A DNA stretch of 22,942 nt from Phoronis ovalis (lineage: Eukaryota; Phoronida; Phoronidae): NCBI GenBank assembly GCA_028565635.1, contig JAOXYB010082499.1:1-22942 (forward strand), in the 5' to 3' direction. The notes under the pieces are model-generated. The model searched no databases. It was given only the letters and a program-made list of their open reading frames with translations, and had not been told where the DNA came from. The position numbers were made by a program, and so were the translations under genes. Below, one piece after another: positions 9,501 through 15,500 of the stretch; the first letter of the stretch is position 1, and each line of letters starts with the position of its first letter.

Positions 9501-12500
9501 AAAAATAAAGCATATTTGAAATTAATATTGGCAAAAAAGCTGCTGTTGTGTCAATCAATATAAAGACATTATTTGTAATTTACACATTGTCTAACAAGCT
9601 CTATAGAGTCTTACAGAACCGAACATAGCAATAACAGCTTTGCATTTGTTAATAAGAGCAAGGCAAATATTTGAAAAAACATTTCTAAGTTTAAACAACA
9701 TAAAATATATTTAAATAAATTTTGTCTATTTCCTCGGAAACTGTTAAATTTAAATAACAAATTGCCTACAATGTGAATTGTAAATTTCACTTACAAGAGG
9801 TCCGGGTGGTCCTGCAGCTCCCGGAGAACCCGAGTCACCTCTTTCGCCTGCTTTACCCTGTTCGCCTTTGGAACCTTCTTGCCCTACGAGACCCTAGAAA
9901 ATGTAATGACAATGAAAATATTGCAATCATACAATAGAATCTTCTCATGCATGGCTATTCCAGTCTCCCTCCCCCCTAATACTACATGTGCAAACCAAGC
10001 ATATATTCAACAGGAAATATAACAAATTATCAAAATTAAAAATAATTGTTAGGTTTAGAATTTTTTTCTGTTGATATGATATATAATATACTATAATACA
10101 TGTACTCGAAAGGATCTTTTTCTAAAATTTGTTTCCTGATTTTTTAAAGTCAGATAAACCTTTATTTATAGTGTAATTGATTGGTAGATTGCACCTGTAC
10201 AAAAACAGGAAGTAGAGGGTAAATCAACTGATGGAATAGCTGTGAGAAGACTCTGTTGAACTAGCCATGCATTACCAGAGACCGTTGCCGAAAGTACCAG
10301 TCAGCGCTCTTTATACAATTTGGAACACAAGAATTACTAAGAGAATATTTATATTAAGAACTGCTGTCAGCAGGTTATCAGCAAAGAGAGTAATAAATGT
10401 AGCTTACAGGAGTAGTGACCACTTGCTTATACTAATAACAATATCAAAAGTATCAGAATGAAAGAAGAATTATCTAAGAAGCCCATATTACTGATGTGCC
10501 ATCATAGTTGGATAATTATAGTAAGCTTCTTTTATATTCTAATGTACTGTCAGATTGATCCGATAGTGTTTGCTTACTCTATGTCCTTTTGTTCCTGGTA
10601 AGCCTGGTATACCCACAGACCCCCTTATTCCTTGCATACCGGGAAGTCCTTGAGGTCCAACTTCCCCATCGCGACCACTTTCGCCCTAAAAATGGTGACG
10701 TCATAAAAGTACAATAATTGCGATAATGACGGTAGAACGTACAATTATTTATTTTGTGCATTGATGTTAACAGTGCACATATAATACACGTTGCTTTTCC
10801 AATAAACCTATGATATATAAAACTCTAAGAGTTTTGTATATCCTAGAATAAACTAAACTAAAGTATCATTAGTTACTGGTAATTAAAAGTACGTTTCAAG
10901 TAGACTGATATCAGAGGTTTAGTTCAATGAATAAAAGTGTTCGATTATATTTTACTAAGTGTGCTATGTAGANNNNNNNNNNNNNNNNNNNNNNNNNNNN
11001 NNNNNNNNNNNNNNNNNNNNNNNNNNNNNNNNNNNNNNNNNNNNNNNNNNNNNNNNNNNNNNNNNNNNNNNNGTACTGAACCCACTAAATCCTGATATTT
11101 TACTAAGTGTGCTATGTAGAGTACTGAACCCACTAAATCCTGATATTTTACTAAGTGTGCTATGTAGAGTACTGAACCCACTAAATCCTGATATTTTTCT
11201 GTAGAGCAGCTGAATACCATTTATCGATTGCCCAACAGGCATTCCAAATTTGTTCTGGTCTGATAAACTATATTGTAATACACATTGATTACTACTTCTG
11301 CAATGTTGTCAAATGTGCAATGATATTTATTTCAAGAATCATTATTGCCAAACAACCATAAAATATTGCTCAAAACACGCCCCCTACACGCACCAGTACA
11401 CAGCAGGGTTAATGTATTCTAGTTTTTGTTGAACTTACGTCCTTTCCTGGAACTCCTGGAACACCGGGAGCTCCTCTTGATCCTGGTGGACCGCCGGGTC
11501 CTGGATCACCGGGTTCACCTCGTACTCCGGGGGATCCTACAGATCCTGGTTGACCGGGTGAACCTGGGGAACCACGGGGGCCCATAGGTCCCTGAAACGC
11601 AAGAATTTTTTTTAATTCAACACAGTACATTAAACTATTGGAGAAAAGGGGTGTAAAGGTATGAATGTTTCGGATACGTACAGGTACGATATTGTTTGGT
11701 CAACATATAAACACTGTACTCGATCGACTTTTCATATTATGCTATTTCGGTAAAATAATGCGAGATACAAAATACGACATTCCTTGCATACAAAAAAAAT
11801 TATAAATATCCTTCTCTAAGTGCTGGCGCATTTTAGTTTTGGGGAAAATCAGTTAAGGGCTTTGTAGTACAGATGAGAGAAGCAAATTACCGGTAGACCA
11901 AAAGAAAATCTCTAGAATTTAAATGTATCTAGAGACTTTTCTTTTAGACTGCTAGTAACGCCAATATAAAATTAACACGTTTGCCTGTTACAAATAAATA
12001 ACAATATATAATGCATTTCCCGCCATACAGGTACCTGTTAAGTGTCTTAAGTTGAAACTAACAGCAATTAGTAACTGCCTTAGGAAAAATAATACTGAAA
12101 ACAAAATGCCTAATATTATCTTTACTTACAACTTGAGCATGTAAATAATCCAGTCTTTGTGCAGCACCACCAGCTTTATCATTTTGTTCGCGGTTGTAGA
12201 GTGCGTTAAGGACGGCTTCAACTTGCCCTGCAGGACCGGGAGGGCCTGGCGGGCCAGGTACACCGTTCACACCATCAAGACCTGAGTCGCCCTAACATTA
12301 CAAACATATTATTTACGTTATTTGCGGTAAAAATAGCCGACAAAAATCGCAAACTTGATTCGACGCACATTCTACTCAGACGTTTTAATTACGCAGCTAA
12401 ACAAGGTTACATACTCACCCGTTCTCCCTGTCTACCCATAGATCCCATTTCACCTGGTTCACCTCGTGGGCCCTGACTGCCACTGAATGTGTAACCATAA

Positions 12501-15500
12501 GCTTCTACTTCCTGAAAGATAAGCGTTACACGTTAACTAGCATAATAAATAACATAACCATCGATGTAAGTTATCTCAGGGAACAACTAACGAACTGGAA
12601 CCCTATATTATTTGCTTATACTATCTAGGCAGCGAATACCCCAGAATTCCGCGTTTGTGAATTTTTCCGCTCTCTCACCACTTACTTCTATGGTCCTGTT
12701 GACTAAACTGTTAGAGAGACATATGTTATAATAATATATTTACTTTTAAAATACTGATGGTGATAATAGAGTTTATTATTGTTAACACAACAAAGACAAT
12801 AAGTTGAAAGATAAACTTACTGCTGCAGATTCATCTTTACCTGAAAATAATACAATTAAAATGGTAAACATTTCATGTAAGGCAATTTTGAGGCAATTTT
12901 AGGTTAAAAAGGTAATTTCCTTATATTAAATGATATCATTTCCAAATTAATTTCCTATCGCCTTCTAGATTTACTCTGGAAATGTAATAAAATGAATAAG
13001 TTAAAATGGTCTAAACAAACAAATGAGCATGTAAATGTACAGTACATCGTTCGAAATGAGTTGTCACAAAAGGTGGTAGAGGATTAACAAGTGACAAGCT
13101 TAAGAGGAAAAGGGTTGAACACCAAAATTGGAAGGGGCTAATATCAACTTACTTGGGCACATTGGACAACACTCATCCAAGGGATAAAATGCTTCCTGAA
13201 TGGAACAAGGTAAGTCATCTAGATCAGGACATGTGAGCTTATAACAGTCTGTACTTCCATCTTCACAAACACATTCAAAACATGGATTGTCTTTGGGATT
13301 AGGCTTAAATTTTTCTTCATTTTTATATTCTTTTCCTTCATATAAACATTCTCCTTTCCTCCCTGCATCTGCATAATAATAAAAACAAAATTGGTTAATA
13401 AATAAATAAAAATGTGAAGATGAATAGAAGGAAACTTAAACCATGGGCATTGAAGTACCAAATTTAAGTTTGTGATTATCGCAGACTGGTATGTACGTAA
13501 CCCTGCATACATTTTTGCAGTACAACTATTAGAAAATAGAAGGATATGTTCGGGCATTCTACACTAATCATGGCCCGTTTGTTAATAGAAATTAAATATA
13601 TAAGTAATGATGAAAAAAGTGTTTATAAATATTTCCGGTATCACTAAGTCTATATTTTATACTTTTCATTTAATAATCAATTAATTAATGTTTATACTTT
13701 TCATTTAATAATCAAAACTGTATGTAGATATTGGTCACAAATAAATAACGAGTCGCGTTACACTAGTCATTCCTGTAAAAAAGTTCTCACAAAATGTTTT
13801 AATCTCCACCTGTTTTACTGATTACACTAAGTTAGCCCATATTTTCTTAGTTCCCAGAATAAATTACCTACAGGTGAAATAGCAACTGAGAATTAGAGGG
13901 AATTTCTGCTAGATTTTTATCATAGCATAGTTGATATATTTTTCAATGGCTACGTTACGCTCATGTGACTACGTTCACATTAGGAAAATACAAATATACT
14001 AAATTAAGATATCGTTCAATGTTTTATTAAGAGGTTGCAGGTACTATTGTAGATGTATTTTTATAACAAATATTTTTTAAATGACTGAAGGAAACCGCAG
14101 ATATCTGTTTATAACATTGTATAAGAAATCGAAATGTGAGTCGTTTCCCACACAATGAGAACTACCAGATGTTCGTTGTGCCTTGGAGGGGCACGATTTA
14201 CATGCACGAATCATCGTACGAAACGAAACCAGTAACAGTTTGAAGCGGGAAGAACTGAATAAATAATGGTAACTAGGCAAACTGTCTCAGACTCCTGTCC
14301 CGTTACTCAAATTTAGGTTTTAAAATGTATCTTCCGTCATTCTAATGTTTGTTGGAAAATCTTTATATGCAATACATTTGCGGTAAAATAATATTTGCTC
14401 CGCATGTAAATACTTCCAGACGACTTTTATTAGACATAGAACGATTTCAACCGAAAAATCGTGTCAAGTTTTCTTTTTAAATTGACACGCGTTACTTTCG
14501 TTTTTATTTAATTAAGAAACATTGCAATTTCACCTGTTACCAATTTTAGCCAGACATTTAATACTGAAAAAGAAAGTTTTTATAAGAATAAAAAACATGT
14601 GTTGAAAAAATATAGATCATATGGCATATTCTCAGTTTTTCTTCCAGGCATAGCTAGGCTGATAGATCTGATTTCATTGCCAACTGTTTAAGTGAATTCG
14701 GTTTTGGTTTAATTACTGTTTCCGGCCAATTAAAAGTAAAAAAATAGGTTAACATTTGATTTAAATATTACGTCCAAGTCTACCAGGAAGAAAAATTAAC
14801 TGAAATATGTATACAGAATTGTTTGGTTTTATCACAGAAATTATTTTATATTATGTATGAATTAAACTGATTGAAGGATAACTATTCCTGTCAACATCTA
14901 TAACAAAAGATCTGTGGCACAAGTCAGAATGTTTGAAGAACCTAATTAGTTTGGAACATTTTTCATTACACCTTCTGTTTAGTTATATGTATTATACCTT
15001 GATACTAATCAGTGACCTCCATAAAATAATTCGAGAAATTTTTGATTTACTTAATTTCCGTTAGAGCGTATATTACAACTGCTACGATTACGTGACGTTT
15101 CATCTATTATGAAAAAAACGGGAGCTAATCTGAAAACAGTCTTTAACCACATTACAAACAATCTAAACACCGGGAATCTACACAGGTTACCAATAGGGCT
15201 ATCAGTGCACAGATGTATCTTTAATAATGTTACTAACATATTACAAAGTTTGCTATGAAAGAAAACATATGCCTTATGGCGTCCGTGTGGGATATATTAT
15301 TATAATAATTTCATGTTGATATAATACGAAACATGACAAGTGGTCAAACAACATTGAATTTGCCGCTGAGAATTTTTTTTTGCTACGAATGACACCATTA
15401 GTGCACAGAACACGTAAAATCTTACACATATATACAGAAAAAAAATCAATAAATCTCAATACAAATCTCAGTACCCTTATACGCGGTATAAAGGAAAAAT

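Larger units (their letters stand above)
10686..11438 (-). other. Intron 6, with minisatellite and assembly gap
   Basis: Apparent length 753 bp, including 100 placeholder Ns, so the true length is unknown. It holds a hairpin at 10812-10842 and a 48-bp tandem repeat around the gap. Helix register against vertebrate alpha1(I) differs by only one triplet across this intron, so the gap is unlikely to hide a coding exon. Confidence 0.85.
12292..13152 (-). other. Introns 4, 3 and 2
   Basis: Introns of 127 bp (12292-12418), 309 bp (12512-12820) and 312 bp (12841-13152), separated by exon 4 and micro-exon 3. No other feature recognised. Confidence 0.85.

Noticed and set aside
10812-10846. Hairpin followed by CTAG as a Helitron 3' end
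   Set aside because: Spacing is short, the following base is A rather than T, and the related copy at 16421 lacks a CTRR end.
10973-11072. A collagen exon hidden in the assembly gap
   Set aside because: Exons 6 and 7 join in phase 0 and the GPM-to-KGHR distance is only one triplet shorter than in vertebrate alpha1(I), leaving no room for a normal exon.
10945-11242. Overlapping reading frames on both strands through the minisatellite
   Set aside because: They exist only because the 48-bp unit is a multiple of three and because the Ns contain no stops.
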